Assembly (NCBI RefSeq): GCF_031143425.1
Contig: NC_090445.1
Span: 1,197,500,691 to 1,197,564,690 of the forward strand
Length of the DNA: 64,000 nt
DNA from: Pleurodeles waltl
Lineage: Eukaryota > Chordata > Amphibia > Caudata > Salamandridae
Direction: 5' to 3'
In this document: positions 1 to 11,399 of the stretch, piece by piece
How the letters are laid out: each line of letters begins with the position of its first letter
Position numbering within the stretch: the first letter of the stretch is position 1
The notes under the pieces: model-generated
Seen by the model: the letters and a program-made list of their open reading frames with translations, nothing else
Databases searched by the model: none
Told to the model about the DNA's origin: nothing
Program-made: the position numbers and the translations under genes

Positions 1-739
1 GCTCATCTGCAGGCAGGGCCAAGCGGCCACACCACCAGACACACACCGCAGCGTTGTAAGTGTAGAAGACTGGACAACCGTTCATGACATGGAGCCCCAT
101 ATGGTGTAGAGGTGAAAAGGGGGCAGAGGTGAGCTCTAGAGATGGTGGCAGCACTGAGCAGAGATGCTATTAGCCCCACACCCTCACTGGGCCCAGAACT
201 TATCAAGGACTTGGCAGGAACCGATTCAGGGATAGAGACCTCAAGCAAGCAAAACTTGCCAGTCATAACTCCATGAACAGCAAATGAACGCATTTATCGA
301 CTTGCATACCCCTCTGCAATGCATGGGGAACCGCACACTCACTATATTGACTATAGTTGAGCACCTTCACTTATTGGGCATCATTGCGCTACAAGTATAT
401 TGTCTGTCTGGGGGGAGACCAGGGAAGCTGTGTAAGGTACTGACGAGCCCATACCCTTTCCCCCAACAAAATGCGTGAGCATCAGGGGATACAAGAACAA
501 ATGTTCGTTAGTTCTTTGAAAGTTTGGACGAGTAGTGTGGTATTTCTTGTCCTGGGGAATGGTAGCTGGGAAGTTCATGTTTTTGCTAAAGTGGGGATTT
601 ATGTATAAAGTGCCTTACCAATGGACACCATGCCTGTAAAGTAGGGGGTACCCTAATGAGGTGGAGCCTAGCCCTATTGCAGCCACCCAACAACTACTCA
701 ACTCACTCCAAATGGCTAACCCCTCAATTCATAAAGTAC
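1..739. other. Unassigned sequence, no gene seen
   Basis: I recognise no protein family, repeat terminus or RNA here. The short open frames overlap each other on both strands and resemble nothing known to me. The right part may be the untranslated or truncated start of the LINE that follows, because endonuclease similarity begins only near 760. Confidence 0.4.
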
Positions 740-2362
740 ATGGAACATTAGGGGGATGAATTTGATAGCCAAGTATCATAAAATATTCTCACATCTAACT
801 AGGAGGGGTGTCCAGATAGCTGTACTTCAGGAGACCCACCTAGATGTTAGGGTTGGGGCTGGAATTAAAGTGTAGATAGAGGAGCCAAGTCTATTGCACA
901 TCTTATTCTGCATATGTTAGAGGAGCCTCCTCAGCATAAAACAAGGGGTCCTATTCTAGCACACCAGATCCTTCATAGAACCAATGGGCCGATATGTGAT
1001 AATCACTGGAAAGTTAGATGGAGTGGATGTCACAGTGGGAAGCATTTATGGCCCTATATTGATCAATCAGCTTTCCTGGTCACCCTGTCCGGGGCACTTA
1101 GCTCCACATTTAGTGGGTTTGGTTCTCTTGCGGGGAGATTTTAACTGCATAACGGAGATCACACCCCCTACCAGATTCACCAGTTAACTGACATGCTAGG
1201 GCCTTCTCAACTTGGCAATCAGAGTGGGGACTCATTGACTCATGGAGGGACCATCACCCAAGGGAGATGGATTACTCTTTCTTCTCCCCTCTGTATGAAC
1301 TACATATTCGCCTAGACACATTTTGTGCTCACCAGACATGCATGAGCTAGTACAGACATCTGAGTATTTAGCTAGAATCATATCAGACCACAACCCTCAA
1401 TTGTTGTGTATTCACTGAAGTCACCCTCGACCACCTTTTCCTACATGAAGGCTTAGACCTGAATTATTGGAAGAGCAGGTCTTGCATGACACCATAGGCC
1501 CTGCCATAAAATCTTACTTTGAGACTAATGAGGGGTTCACTGCATTGTTGTTAATAGAGTGGGAAGCTTTTCAGACTGTACTTGGGAGGGGGGGTGTATT
1601 TCGGAAACTATAGGGGTAAGGAGGACGCTGCTGCAAGATCTAATGACAGCAGAAACAGAGTTGCGAATGCTTGAACAGCGCTGACCGGATGACCCCAGCC
1701 TCCAGACTGAACTATTGGAGGCTAAAGAGAAAGTAGCAGAGGGGGTGGAAAGATTACGGTGTTATGATTACAAGAATTATATGGTCTGAACCCATGCAGA
1801 AGGATACCGAGCGGGATCCCTTCTGGTGTGGCTTGCAAACCCAGCTAAATAAAGATCAGTAATCATGGAGCTGCCATTGGCCCAAAATGGCACAATTTGC
1901 CAACAGGCTGATATTAATTGAGAATGTTTCTGCTATTACTCGAACTTATACAGCAGGGTCGTCACATCCCTGATTACAGGTATCCAAGAGTTCCTGTTGC
2001 AAGTAGATATTCCTACTCTTCTGTGTCCAAGACATGAGGCCTTGGACCAAGATATCATGCTCCAGTAGGTCCGACCAGCCATCAGGGGGATGGCCAGAAA
2101 TAAGACACCGGGCTTGGATGGCCTCCACTTTGAATTTTACTTGTCCTATGTTAAGTCCCTGGGCCCATACTTGATCACCCATTATAAAGAGGATAAAGAA
2201 CGTGGTTGACTCCCCCAGTCCATTTGAGAAGTGCTCCTTATCCCCCTCTTAAAACCAGGAAAGCCGTCTACAGACTTTGTTGCCTATCGTCCCCTTTCGA
2301 TGATGAATATGGATTAATACATACTTAGCAGGCTCTTAGCCACCAGTTTTGCTCCAACATTT

Positions 2363-2647
2363 GTGGTGGTCTTTGCCGTAGATTTTGAAAAAGCTTCTGA
2401 TAGCTTAGTGTGGGCCTATTTCTATGAAGTATTACATCGCGTTGGGCTGGGAGAGGACTTTGTGGCCTTAGCCCAGTTGCTTTATGCTGCACCGCGGGCA
2501 AGAGTTCGCACAGACAGGACCATCTTTGAGAGTTATGCAGCGGAACAAGGTACACAGCAGGGCTGTCCATTATCACCCTTCCTGTTTGCCCTCGTCAAAA
2601 AGCCACTCACTTGTCATGCCCGAATGGGTGAGGCGTACGTAGGGTAA
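2363..2647 (+). pseudogene. LINE reverse transcriptase fragment
   Basis: This open stretch holds the central RT motifs of the L1-type LINE: the aspartate-containing AVDFEKASDS segment at the start, and GTQQGCPLSPFLFAL near its end. The catalytic YADD box follows in a different frame near 2685, so the enzyme is broken by at least one frameshift and a stop. The initial ATG is only where the frame happens to open, not a natural start. Known RT family organisation supports the call. The clade (L1 or Tx1) is inferred. Confidence 0.75.
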
Positions 2648-3192
2648 TGCGCTGGGGACTGTGACCAATATACCTCTCTGTATGCAGATGATCTTCTACT
2701 GTTGCTTGAGGAAATGGGCAGCGCTCCGCTAGGGGCAAGGAATTAGCCGGAGCGCTTTGGCTCTCTTTCAGGACTCGAAGTGAACTGGCAAAAGTCTAGG
2801 CTATTCCCTACTAGAGCCACAAGGGCGACCCCCTCTGGTATTGGATCTATGTGGTCAGACCCACACCGTATATCTCATTGGGGAGAGCGCGTATACCATG
2901 ACTCCCTGGACATGCTGGAGGGAAGCAGTATGGCTTTTTGGAGCTCCCTGCCCTTGTTTGTAGCAGGCCAAGGAGCTCTATTGAAAAGGATTGCCTTGGC
3001 CCGCCTACTCTATTTCTTCATCACCCTCTGAATTCTTAAATCACTGGGTTTTTGTGGAGCTCAGGCTAACAATGGGTTACTCTGTCCACACTTCAACGAC
3101 CACTAATGGATGGCGGAATGGCCATCCCCGACTATGAGTCCTACTATCTGGCAGGACAACTACAGTGGATAACCCAATAGATAGCAAATTAA

Positions 3193-3583
3193 GTGACACC
3201 AGGCAGAGATGTAGACCCCTTTACTTCAGACCTCCTGGCCCTAATTAAAACATTACTGCACATCGGTCACCCTTCCACAACTGACCCCACAGAATTGAGC
3301 ATGCTGCACCGCTGCTGGTGGCAGTGCCTCCATAGGTCTGGACTAGCAATACCTTACTCTCCAGATATTGCACAACGTTTTTTAACAGAGCTAACTCATG
3401 GAGGAGATTGGAGAGGGATCTTGGACTGGATGGAGGTGCTCTGTGTGAAGCGGAAGCCTACCCTCCCTCTTGAGGACTTTCGTGCGAGTTCTGGACTACC
3501 CCAAAGCCATTTTCTGTTGCATACGGCAATCACAAGGGCAATCAGAAAACACTGGAAAAGTGGACAGCCAGAACTGCCTCACT
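3193..3583 (+). pseudogene. LINE ORF2 region after RT, cut by a DNA transposon
   Basis: This frame continues the post-RT region of the same LINE, a segment that in L1 ORF2 links the RT to the C-terminal cysteine domain. It stays open for over 120 codons and then runs into the terminal inverted repeat at 3584. The protein similarity resumes after the insertion, in the frame that includes the NRVCQYLTRA segment near 4068. No catalytic motif is expected here. It is assigned by position and by the resumption of LINE-like sequence on the far side. Confidence 0.55.
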
Positions 3584-4066
3584 CTAGGGTCTTCAAACTG
3601 GGGGGCAGGCCACCCTAGGGGGGTCTCAAGTGGTCCTGGGGTGGGGGGCACTAGGCTCTAGCCAAAAAGAAGCATTATGTTGATAACAAGGCTTAGTTTT
3701 AAGCTGAAAAAACATGAGCAGCAGTAAACCGCTGTAATGGGCCATCACTAACATGTTTTGTCATTTATATCTAAGCTGGGAGTATCTGTGAAAAGGGAAG
3801 GGACTCCAAATACTCTTCAAACCCCCGTACCCTAATAATCACACTGTGGATACTTTTACACATTGAGAGCTGCCTGACCAGAATAGTACGTTTGATTGCA
3901 TTTGTAAAACAGCAACATAACTGAACTCTGTAATGTTTAAATAAATGTAGACATTTTCAAACATTACCAACTTAATGGAATGGTTGTGATAAATTCGGAA
4001 GGAGGCCCCAATGATGATTTGTTTTTCACTGAGTGGGCGTGGCATTAAAAAGTTTGAAGACCACTG
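3584..4066. mobile_element. Non-autonomous hAT-type element inside the LINE
   Basis: A 483-bp segment is bounded by inverted repeats. The left end has GGTCTTCAAACT and the right end is the reverse complement of CAGTGGTCTTCAAACT, which is typical of hAT termini (CAGNG start). It has no transposase. LINE coding similarity stops at the left edge and resumes at the right, which supports insertion. The 8 bases on each side are not an obvious matching duplication, so the exact edges are uncertain or the duplication has decayed. Confidence 0.6.
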
Positions 4067-4067
4067 C

Positions 4068-4420
4068 AATAGAGTGTGTCAATATCTGACAAGAGCAACA
4101 TGCATTTATAAAGCAGTAACCTGCCTTTACAGGAGAGTACAGGGAGATTTGATATCCTCCCTGGCACAGCCTAAAAGAAAATGGGAAGGTGACTTGGACA
4201 CCCCAATTACTGATGAAGCATGGGAAAGCATATTAGTGTGTATACCCAAAGTATCCAGAAACGCTGGATTTAAGCTTATTAACTTCTAAGTGCTCCATAG
4301 GGTGTACCTTCCGCCAGGGAATCTTGATTGCCATTTCGGACAAGCAGATGCTAAATGCACAAGATGCGGGGAAGGAACACTGGACTTCTTTCACATGCTC
4401 TGGTCTTGTTCATACTTAAC
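4068..4420 (+). pseudogene. LINE ORF2 C-terminal cysteine region
   Basis: Two frames together carry the end of the LINE ORF2. The first (to 4289) has the helical segment ending in FKLINF. The second continues with a leucine/tyrosine segment and a CTRCGEGTLDFFHMLWSC motif, the cysteine/histidine motif characteristic of L1-type C-termini. A frameshift lies near 4280. The final tryptophan-rich segment (near 4430) is followed by several stops. Confidence 0.65.
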
Positions 4421-4800
4421 AGACTACTGGGGACCAGTTGCTGAGAACGCTAACTGAAGTGATCGAAAGGGACATACCCTGAAAACCTGGGCATTGCTTG
4501 CTAAGTTGGTACCCTCATACGGCTAAAATGAAAATTATTAATACGTTTCAGAATGTCGCGGCTCTGCTAACCAAAAGGGAATTCACCAGAAATTGGAAGG
4601 CCCTGAGAGGCCCTTGCTGAAGTGGGCGAGATTTGAGGGTACAATGAAACTACGCAAAGCTGAACGAGACCAGGGTACTGTTGAGGGAGCGAGGGCCTGA
4701 GACTCCCTGATACATGCCCTAAAGAACTCAGATCCTCAACCTCCAAGTGCTGGGCCTCCCACCCAATAACTAAGACAACACTGGGTTTCTAAGAATAAGA

Positions 4801-5189
4801 GTAGGGGTCCCGTTACACTATATCACACCAGAGTACATAACGGCTGAAAGACAGGGCGATAATTAATGATCCACTGGGGTCAATCCTACCACCACCAGGC
4901 TGAAGACAGACATCAGAATGCATGATAGACATATGGCGATAGAATGGGAGAGGGGGGTGTTTGTTGGGAGACACATTACCATAGTATGGTATCAATCAAC
5001 TGAGACAATTAAACAATTATATTTTACGGATGGCTGTCCTAGGTTTGAATCTGGTTCAGCTTTGCTTCCATCTACGATTATTTAAGTCTAGATCCTTGAA
5101 CAATGCACTGCCTAGCATGTTGATGTGACAAATATGGCCATACACTTGGAGGGTGATCTCCTCTTAAAATGTAATAGAATGTGTTTAAA
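4801..5189. other. Unassigned sequence
   Basis: I see no coding similarity. It may hold the LINE 3' untranslated region on the left and unknown repeat sequence on the right. No clear poly(A) tail or target duplication marks the LINE end. Confidence 0.35.
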
Positions 5190-5194
5190 AATGG

Positions 5195-5385
5195 TTTTGC
5201 CCATGTCACGTCAGTCACTTTAATTGGTTTGTGGGCTTGCCTTCTAAAATCGGCTTGCTTTCATTAGTAAAAGGCTTGCATATGTGATGCCTTTTTGGAT
5301 GTTTAGCCCTCCTCGAGCTCACCGGCCAACTACTGAAAACATGTGAGGCTTGATGTTTTCTATCTGGTTTCTGGACTACTTTCTT
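5195..5385 (+). repeat. Left copy of a ~180-bp direct repeat (possible LTR)
   Basis: This segment is an imperfect direct repeat of 7605-7795. Both copies share in order GGGCTTGCCTT, a TTTCATTAGT segment, CATACGTCATGCC or its variant, the CTCGAG region, and AACTACTGAAAACAT. The pair is 2.4 kb apart in the same orientation, as LTRs would be. I could not find a primer-binding site, polypurine tract or target duplication, so the LTR interpretation is inference. Confidence 0.5.
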
Positions 5386-7604
5386 TATTTAGCAGCGCGA
5401 TCTCCCTGGTTAGTAGTAGAGGGCTTTGCATTATATCAATCCTATTAAATAGGTAATTGCACTTTTGCTGGTTAAATGGATAATTTCACTTTTGCCGGTT
5501 ACATGGAAAATTGCACGTTTGCCGATAGGTTTCACTGCGAGCATACTTTTATTTCCCTTTGTTTGTCTGCTTTTGGCTGATGGCGGCCCTAAGCTCGCGT
5601 ATGTGAAACTTTTACTTTTCAATTTATATGTCAAGAAAAGTCTGGTTAGTTATGAAAAAAAATTCAATTTATGTGGCAAGAAAAGTCTGGTTAGGAGTTT
5701 ACAATGCTAATAGCTCTAACTCGAGCAAACTCGAGACACATTGTTTTTACTTTGTGATTTTCTTAGACGTGTGTTAGTAATGCCAGCGGCACTATAGTAT
5801 TTACTTTGAATTATTCCGACACCCATATGCTTTTCAGCGGCTTTATACTGAAGAGTCACTACGGTTACTGGTGGCTTTGGTTCTTTCCAAAGTAAGCCTC
5901 TCCCTTCCGTCTCCCACGGCTCGGTGTAGGCCCTTGTGTACACCATAAAGTTCTTTGGCAGCAGTCGGTGCACTCCCGAGATCAAGCAGTCCAGAATCCA
6001 GCTGTACTGCTGCGCAGCTTTAGGTCCAATGACAAAGCAGAGCTGCCCCCTGCGAGCTCTGTCCTGGTAAGCAGTGAGAAAGTACGAGGCAGCCAGACCA
6101 AGCCATCTGCACCCACTTTCAGAGGCAGGCTCCATTGTGTGCAGGACTGGCACTTCCCTCTGCCCTCAGCAGTCTCTAATGAGACAGTACTCACCTCACC
6201 CCTCCAGCGGGTTCTCATTGTTCTTGCGTTCTCTCGTGGCCCAGGGAGGGACACCGATCTCTACGTGTCTCATGCTCATCACTGGGCAGAGGATCAGTCA
6301 TCTAGGGGCTGCCAGCCTCAAACGCCTGCTCTTCTTACAGGACAACCGAAATCTGAATAGAAGGTTTTGATTTCACTCTCTCGGATTTTCTATGATGAGC
6401 TCAATTTAATAAAGTGGAGTTTGGTAAAAGGTAATGTTTTTACAGCAAAAAGTACATTTCCTACGAAAGTTTGTGTTTACTTACTTTTCTAAAACTAGTT
6501 AATAACTTTCAACACTGGCCCAATATCACTGGACATGAGACACAACACTAGAAACACGCTAATGTCTAACACGAGCCAGTATCCTCTAAGCCAGGACAGC
6601 GAAAACGAGACTTCACTCTTCAAGAACCTAAGATCTAAGCTGAAATACTAACTCCTATACATGATAAGATCTAAATGAGAAACTGCTCTCTAAACGTGAC
6701 CAGCCCTGACAGGAAATACCATTCTCTAAATCTGGTAAGTCCTTGTGCAAGACACTGCTCTCCGAGCACACAAGGACCAATGGAGCACACTACCGCTCAA
6801 AGATGAGGGGGAAACAGTGTGGGACACTCGTGTGAGACGCCTTTCTAGGAGTACAGAAAGGATCAACGCAGAGCACCGCCTCTCAGAGTAGAAAAACGCC
6901 AGACATACTCTGCTTCTAATAAAATATAGCGGGTCTGCTCTCCGGATGCAGGAAGTCCCACAATCAAACACTACTTAGTCCCTCTTAGGGTAACAAGACC
7001 TAATGCGAGACATTACCGAGTCAGTCAAATCAGACATGTTCCTCTCAGCGTGCAAGTGCAAGGGACCCTGCATGAAAAGTTCAAAAGAATCCCCAGTTGG
7101 TAACTTCTCAAGTGAGGCAGCTCCTTTCACCCAAAACACAAGTTACGCCACAACGTTACTCTTTATCGAATTAAATTACGTGAATGTGAAGCTGCTCCTT
7201 TTTCGACTGAAATATAAGGCAAAGATAGGACTCGGCCATTGAACCCTAATGTCAGACACGGACTGTCAGTAAATATCAACCTTCACTCGCTTGGTCGAAT
7301 TCAATAGCATAAATGATTACTACACCACTACTGCCCCCATAATCATAACACAGCTTGAGAGGCTAGTCAGCCATTTGGCTTTCATTGCATACATGGGCCC
7401 ATATATTGCTCATTAAGTAGGTATGCTTTTCATTGCTAAAAAATGCTGTGCTAAGAGAGCACCTCGAAAGGGCACGTGAGAAGGGGAGAAAGACGACACC
7501 CGGCCTTTATAGGAAAGCAGACAGGGACAGTACTACAGCTACTATTTAATTATTTTTAGGTTCAAGCGTGCAATCACTCTGTCCCTGCTATAATCTCTCA
7601 GTGG
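5386..7604. other. Interval between the direct repeats, no recognised gene
   Basis: The interval has no gag, protease, RT or integrase motif that I can recognise. At 5455-5530 the phrase CACTTTTGC(C/T)GGTTA recurs with small changes, giving a short degenerate tandem repeat. At 5630-5690 the string AAGAAAAGTCTGGTTAG occurs twice. The open frames at 5716-6153 and 5968-6360 overlap on opposite strands and lack family features, so I do not call them genes. If the flanks are LTRs, this would be a non-autonomous or replaced interior. Confidence 0.4.
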
Positions 7605-7795
7605 GCTTTTAACCATGCCCATCACTTTCGTTGGTTCATGGGCTTGCCTTTTTAAATTTGCTTGATTTCATTAGTGAAAGGCATGCATACGTCATGCCTT
7701 TTCCGGTGTTTAGCACTCTCGAGCAAACTGGGCAACTACTGAAAACATAAGAGGCTTCATGATTCTGGAGTACCTTTTTTCTTTATTTCATAAAC
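7605..7795 (+). repeat. Right copy of the ~180-bp direct repeat (possible LTR)
   Basis: This is the partner of 5195-5385. The match begins near the ATGCCCATCACTTT region and ends after CATAAGAGGCTTCAT. The two copies diverge abruptly on the right. The right copy continues into sequence (to about 7980) with no counterpart on the left, so the true repeat may be longer and one copy truncated or interrupted. Confidence 0.5.
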
Positions 7796-8380
7796 AGTAT
7801 GGCTCATGCATGTGCATCATGACGTAGGCCTGTTTCACAGATTGTTGTCTTGTCGGAAGAGGAGAGGGACATAAAGCGCTCCCATCATAGTGGTAAAGGG
7901 CTACTGCCTTTACCAAGAGTCGAGTAGTACAAGTGTGGTGGTGGCAGCATACCCGTTTTTACTTAGCTTTCAGTAGTGTTAACAGGATTTTTTTTCTATT
8001 TCACTGGTGTGGGGCTGACCCGCCCACTCATGTAAAGTAAAGCTGCTATGTACTTAATTTTCTTTTGGCTTACATCCTGTTAGTATGTAACGCTTTACAG
8101 CATGCATGTGCTTGTGTGTAAGTGCTGAATGCATGTGTGCCTTTGTGTAGTATAGGACATGAAGGCCTGTGGGTTTCATGCTGGAAATCCAGAGCCCTGG
8201 GAAGACAACTCGAGGTAGAGAAGCCATTCCAGACAGATCTGGGGATTGCCTGCATTCCTGAGAGCTGGGTGGGACACACTGGAGAATGGGAGAGCCAAGC
8301 ACCTTGTGCAGTTCAAAATTACTCTTTTATTCTGGAATGGTCAGTGGTCGGTGGGGCCTGGGCACATAGTAAGAGAAATG
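7796..8380. other. Unassigned sequence
   Basis: No protein family or repeat boundary is recognised. The left part may be the rest of an LTR-like repeat. Overlapping open frames at 8054-8302 (minus) and 8122-8394 (plus) mirror one another and show no family features. Confidence 0.35.
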
Positions 8381-8384
8381 TCAT

Positions 8385-8753
8385 GTTATGTTAGGTGTAT
8401 TTGTATAGCATGCAACCCACCAAGGAGAGTATCCTGGCTCTACAGCTGGAGCTGTATGGGCTGAGCCAGGATCAGGGCAAGGTGAAGAGCTAAGTCTTCA
8501 GTGTCTTGCGGAATTCAGGAACTGAGAAGGCAGCTCTGATGTGCAGAGACAGGTTGTTCCAGGCTTTAGGAGCAAAGTAGGAGAATGTACGACTGGCAGA
8601 TCTGATTCTGCATATTGGGGAGGGGGGGAATTGGAAGGGAAGGGAGACTGCAATTACGAGCAAGGTAGGAGAATGCACGACTGCCAGATCTGATTCTGAA
8701 TGGCGGGGCGAGTAGGAGTCTGGCTGAGCGGAAGATCTTCTTGAAAATCTTCA
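8385..8753 (-). mobile_element. 3' end of an L2/CR1-like LINE, minus strand
   Basis: Read on the minus strand, the frame contains SRTFSYFAPKAWNNLSLHIR and a FRKTLKT ending. This is the C-terminal signature of L2/CR1-group RT proteins, and the L2 copy at 36045-37178 shows the same FSYLAAKTWNSLP pattern. About 43 bp are duplicated locally: 8568-8611 resembles 8658-8701, so the FSYLA segment occurs twice in different frames. The piece is cut at 8754 by a short inverted-repeat element. Confidence 0.65.
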
Positions 8754-8910
8754 GGCCCATATTTATAGTTTTTTAGTGCCTCATTTGCGTCATTTTGTGA
8801 CGTAAAAGCGGCGCAAACTTGCAAAATACAATTGTATTTTGTGAGTTTGTGCCGTTTTTTGCGTCAAAAAGCGGTGCAAATGCAGCATTAAAAAAGTATA
8901 AAAATGGGCC
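8754..8910. mobile_element. 157-bp MITE with 3-bp TCA duplication
   Basis: The element begins GGCCCATATTTATAG and ends with the reverse complement of GGCCCATTTTTATAC, giving terminal inverted repeats. The trinucleotide TCA flanks both sides (8751-8753 and 8911-8913). The interior is largely self-complementary and includes a perfect 20-bp palindrome at 8822-8841. A 3-bp duplication and G/C-starting ends fit PIF/Harbinger-type non-autonomous elements. There is no coding capacity. Confidence 0.65.
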
Positions 8911-8913
8911 TCA

Positions 8914-10267
8914 GTGTGCAGAACCAGGAGACAAAGAATGCACTGTTTGGGCTGATCATGATAAGATGTTTTTTGATTACTATTTTGAGGTTCTTTGTGC
9001 TGTTGAGAGGGTCCTGGGTCTGAGTTTGGCAGGTCACAGGTCAAGTCCCAGATGTCCGAACTAGGGTACTGTGCTGTCTCAGACGTGCTCCAACCAATGT
9101 GTTACGAGTTCTTCAACGTACATGTTTGAGACATTGATGCGTTAAGGCACATGAGGCTGCACCTAGAGCACGTTTGTGGTGGCATTGTAATTGCATTTGT
9201 TAGAGAGACTGGAGAATCAGTTGAGTATATCCAGTATCCTGCAAATAATCTGAGGTGTATGCATAACTTTACCTTTTGCATGAACCTATGCTTGTTGTCT
9301 AAAATAATCTGATCTGTATGCATAACATTAACTTTTTCACAAGCTCATGCTTGTTGATTGTCCTTGACATTATTGTTACAGACTTATGCTTATTTATTAT
9401 GCTCTCTGTAGAGGTTTCCATAGCAGCCAGGTTGGGTGTGTCAAGACTATAAATTCTGCTACACCCAGTACCCAGGTGCTCATTATTCCTCCAGAGCTTT
9501 CTATGTTTGGTCCTTCTCTTCGCTGTGGCAGGCCTTATCTCACTGAAGTTTATTGAAGAGTAGGTCATGCTCTTAGTGATTAGATTTTACCTTAAGTAGA
9601 TAAACAAAGGGCATTTGCTGGAGTTTGCTGATTGCTCTTTTCCTGTTACTAAAGATATGAAGTTACATAACAAAAGCAACATTGTGAATAGAACAAGCCT
9701 TTATCTGTGTATCTGTATTGCAAGGAAAATTCAGAGGAAATTGTTTCTTCCATGTAAAGGATATATTTTTTTTGTTGCAAAGAAGATTCTAATATATGTT
9801 TTTGGAAGATTATTCTTTATTTAAAACTGGATATTTTAGAAATGCAGGATATTGCTGAATTGTTTAAGGAATATCAGCTTTAACAATATCTTTAGAACTC
9901 TTGGCTTGGGGGTATTTTTTTGTTTCATTCGTTTTTTTTTTGTCATCGTAGTCTTGGCGTGATATTCAGTACATTTTGGTGAGTTTGTGAAAGAAAACAA
10001 ACTCATGACTGAGAGATTATAACAGTGTTATAGTTAGCTAAAAGATTACATTGCTGTGTGTATTGCTATTTTTTTTTGCAGGTCTCCTTCCCTGCAATGC
10101 CCTTCCTAATTCCCTTCCCCTCGCCTGGCCACTATAATACTAATGCTATAAAGGTTTCCAGAGTTGGAGGAGCTTGGAGGAGGTCCTAAAGTCATCTTGT
10201 ACAGATCCTGAGGAATAGGAGCTTCACTCTGATACCAGAGAAAGGTATCTATGACGAAGATTACTAT
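8914..10267. other. Unassigned AT-rich sequence with a 60-bp tandem duplication
   Basis: No gene is recognised. At 9243-9301 and 9302-9361 an approximately 60-bp segment occurs twice in tandem with changes. Each copy starts AATAATCTGA and includes GTATGCATAAC and ATGCTTGTTG. The rest is AT-rich with poly-T runs near 9920-9960 and 10065-10080. Confidence 0.45.
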
Positions 10268-10765
10268 GGCCCTCATAATGAACATGGCGGTTCAGACCGC
10301 CATGCCGGCGTAAAGAAAAGCTACCGGCATGGCGGTCTGAACCGCCATATAACCAACACAGGGAGGGCCGCCTGTGGTGGCCCTCCGCCAACACCAGGCT
10401 ACCACCGACAGGCAGCCTGATGATGGCGGATAACAGTATCCGACCTGCCCTCCGGATGATGTACCCTGATTCCCCCCAGCCTTTCCTGCCCGTGCAGTGC
10501 CCCGTCGCGCAGGTTACTGCCCGATTTACGGGCAGTGATCTGCACGACTGGTGCTGCTGCACCCACCGCACAGCGGCATTGACGCCGTCGTCAATGTCCC
10601 CACCCTGCATTCTGCTGGGCTGGCGGGAAGAAACAATGTTTCCGCCCGCCGTCCCAGCAGAATGTTCTTTATGCGGCCGGTGGGGTCCCAAAGGGGCTGG
10701 CGGTCAGTGAAATGACCACCAGCATGAACACGGTGGTAAACACCGCTGTGTTCATAGTGACCCCC
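10268..10765. mobile_element. Non-autonomous Harbinger-type foldback element
   Basis: The left end reads GGCCCTCATAATGAACATGG. The right end is the reverse complement of a related sequence starting GGGGGTCACTATGAACA. The left terminus closely resembles the ends of the autonomous-type Harbinger at 50751-58048 (GGCCCTCATTATGACATTGG). The GC-rich interior repeats GGCGG/CCGCC motifs and contains a perfect hairpin at 10284-10348. The minus-strand open frame at 10224-10691 crosses the element boundary and is not a gene. Confidence 0.65.
10284..10348. repeat. Perfect 25-bp-arm hairpin in the foldback element
   Basis: The arms at 10284-10308 and 10324-10348 are exact reverse complements separated by 15 bases. 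Each arm begins or ends with the ATGGCGGT/ACCGCCAT pair, so each arm is itself partly palindromic. The copy looks young or conserved compared with the decayed surroundings. Confidence 0.85.
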
Positions 10766-11399
10766 TTTGTCTGTTTTGTCTGTGTCGAGATAGGCAGTTT
10801 GTTTTCATCTATCTGGTGACTTCGGGCATGCAGGTGGAGAACTTAGTATTAGTCCAGGTTTTGGCGTACTGTCAGAGAGGGAGAGTATGATCTAGGTGTT
10901 GCTAGCTTAGAATAATGATATTAATTATGATGCTGGTGAGTGGAGTCAGGTAGTCATTGGACAGAGTGGGGATGAGGATCCTTATGGATCTTCAAATATT
11001 AGCTTGATGGTGACCAAGATGAAGGGGGCCAGGCTGACTGACTTGGTTCAGCCTGTCAGGAATGAGCAAATCCAGTGAAGTATGGTTCATTGGAATCCAG
11101 GTTTGTGCAGCCGTTGGATAAGGACTGGGTGGGAGATAGTTTTGGAGGCTGTGGAAAGGGCCAGTAGAAAAGGGACAGTAGAAAAGGGCCAATAGGATGA
11201 GGGCTGCAGTGTCACTTCAGTCCATGATCATCCGGATGCTTGGTGGCAATTAGGGCGGTTTCTGATAGGCCTGAGCATACCTCTCAGAATTTCACGCCGC
11301 AGAATTCTGCAGAGTTACCAAAAAACTCTGCTAGATTCCATGGAATTCCGCAACGGGTGAAAATATTATCTGCCTGGGGTTCATGCTGTTAATGCGCCA
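10766..11399. other. Unassigned sequence
   Basis: No coding similarity or repeat ends are recognised. A short direct duplication of AGTAGAAAAGGG(C/A)C is visible near 11162-11190. The minus-strand open frame at 10992-11192 has no recognisable features. Confidence 0.35.

Larger units (their letters stand above)
740..4800 (+). mobile_element. Decayed L1/Tx1-type LINE, 5'-truncated, ORF2 remains
   Basis: This is a degenerate copy of a non-LTR retrotransposon ORF2, which in this family encodes an apurinic-type endonuclease and a reverse transcriptase for target-primed insertion. Endonuclease motifs appear in order: an LQETHL-like motif near 825-845, a GRYVIITG segment with an IYGP motif near 985-1055, and GDFNCI near 1133-1153. 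RT motifs follow: a DFEKASDS segment near 2380, TQQGCPLSPFLFA near 2550-2590 and a YADDLLL box near 2685. The C-terminal cysteine region (CTRCGEGTLDFFHMLWSC) lies near 4355-4410. Several frame changes and stops separate these blocks, so no intact protein is possible. ORF1 is not visible. The copy is interrupted at 3584-4066 by a hAT-type element. The 3' end is not sharply defined. Confidence 0.8.

Noticed and set aside
5716..6360. 145- and 130-codon frames on opposite strands as host genes
   Set aside because: They overlap one another, have no domain or splice context, and lie between LTR-like repeats.
10224..10691. 155-codon minus-strand open frame
   Set aside because: It crosses the edge of a foldback transposable element and follows its GC-rich palindromes. 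No protein family is visible.
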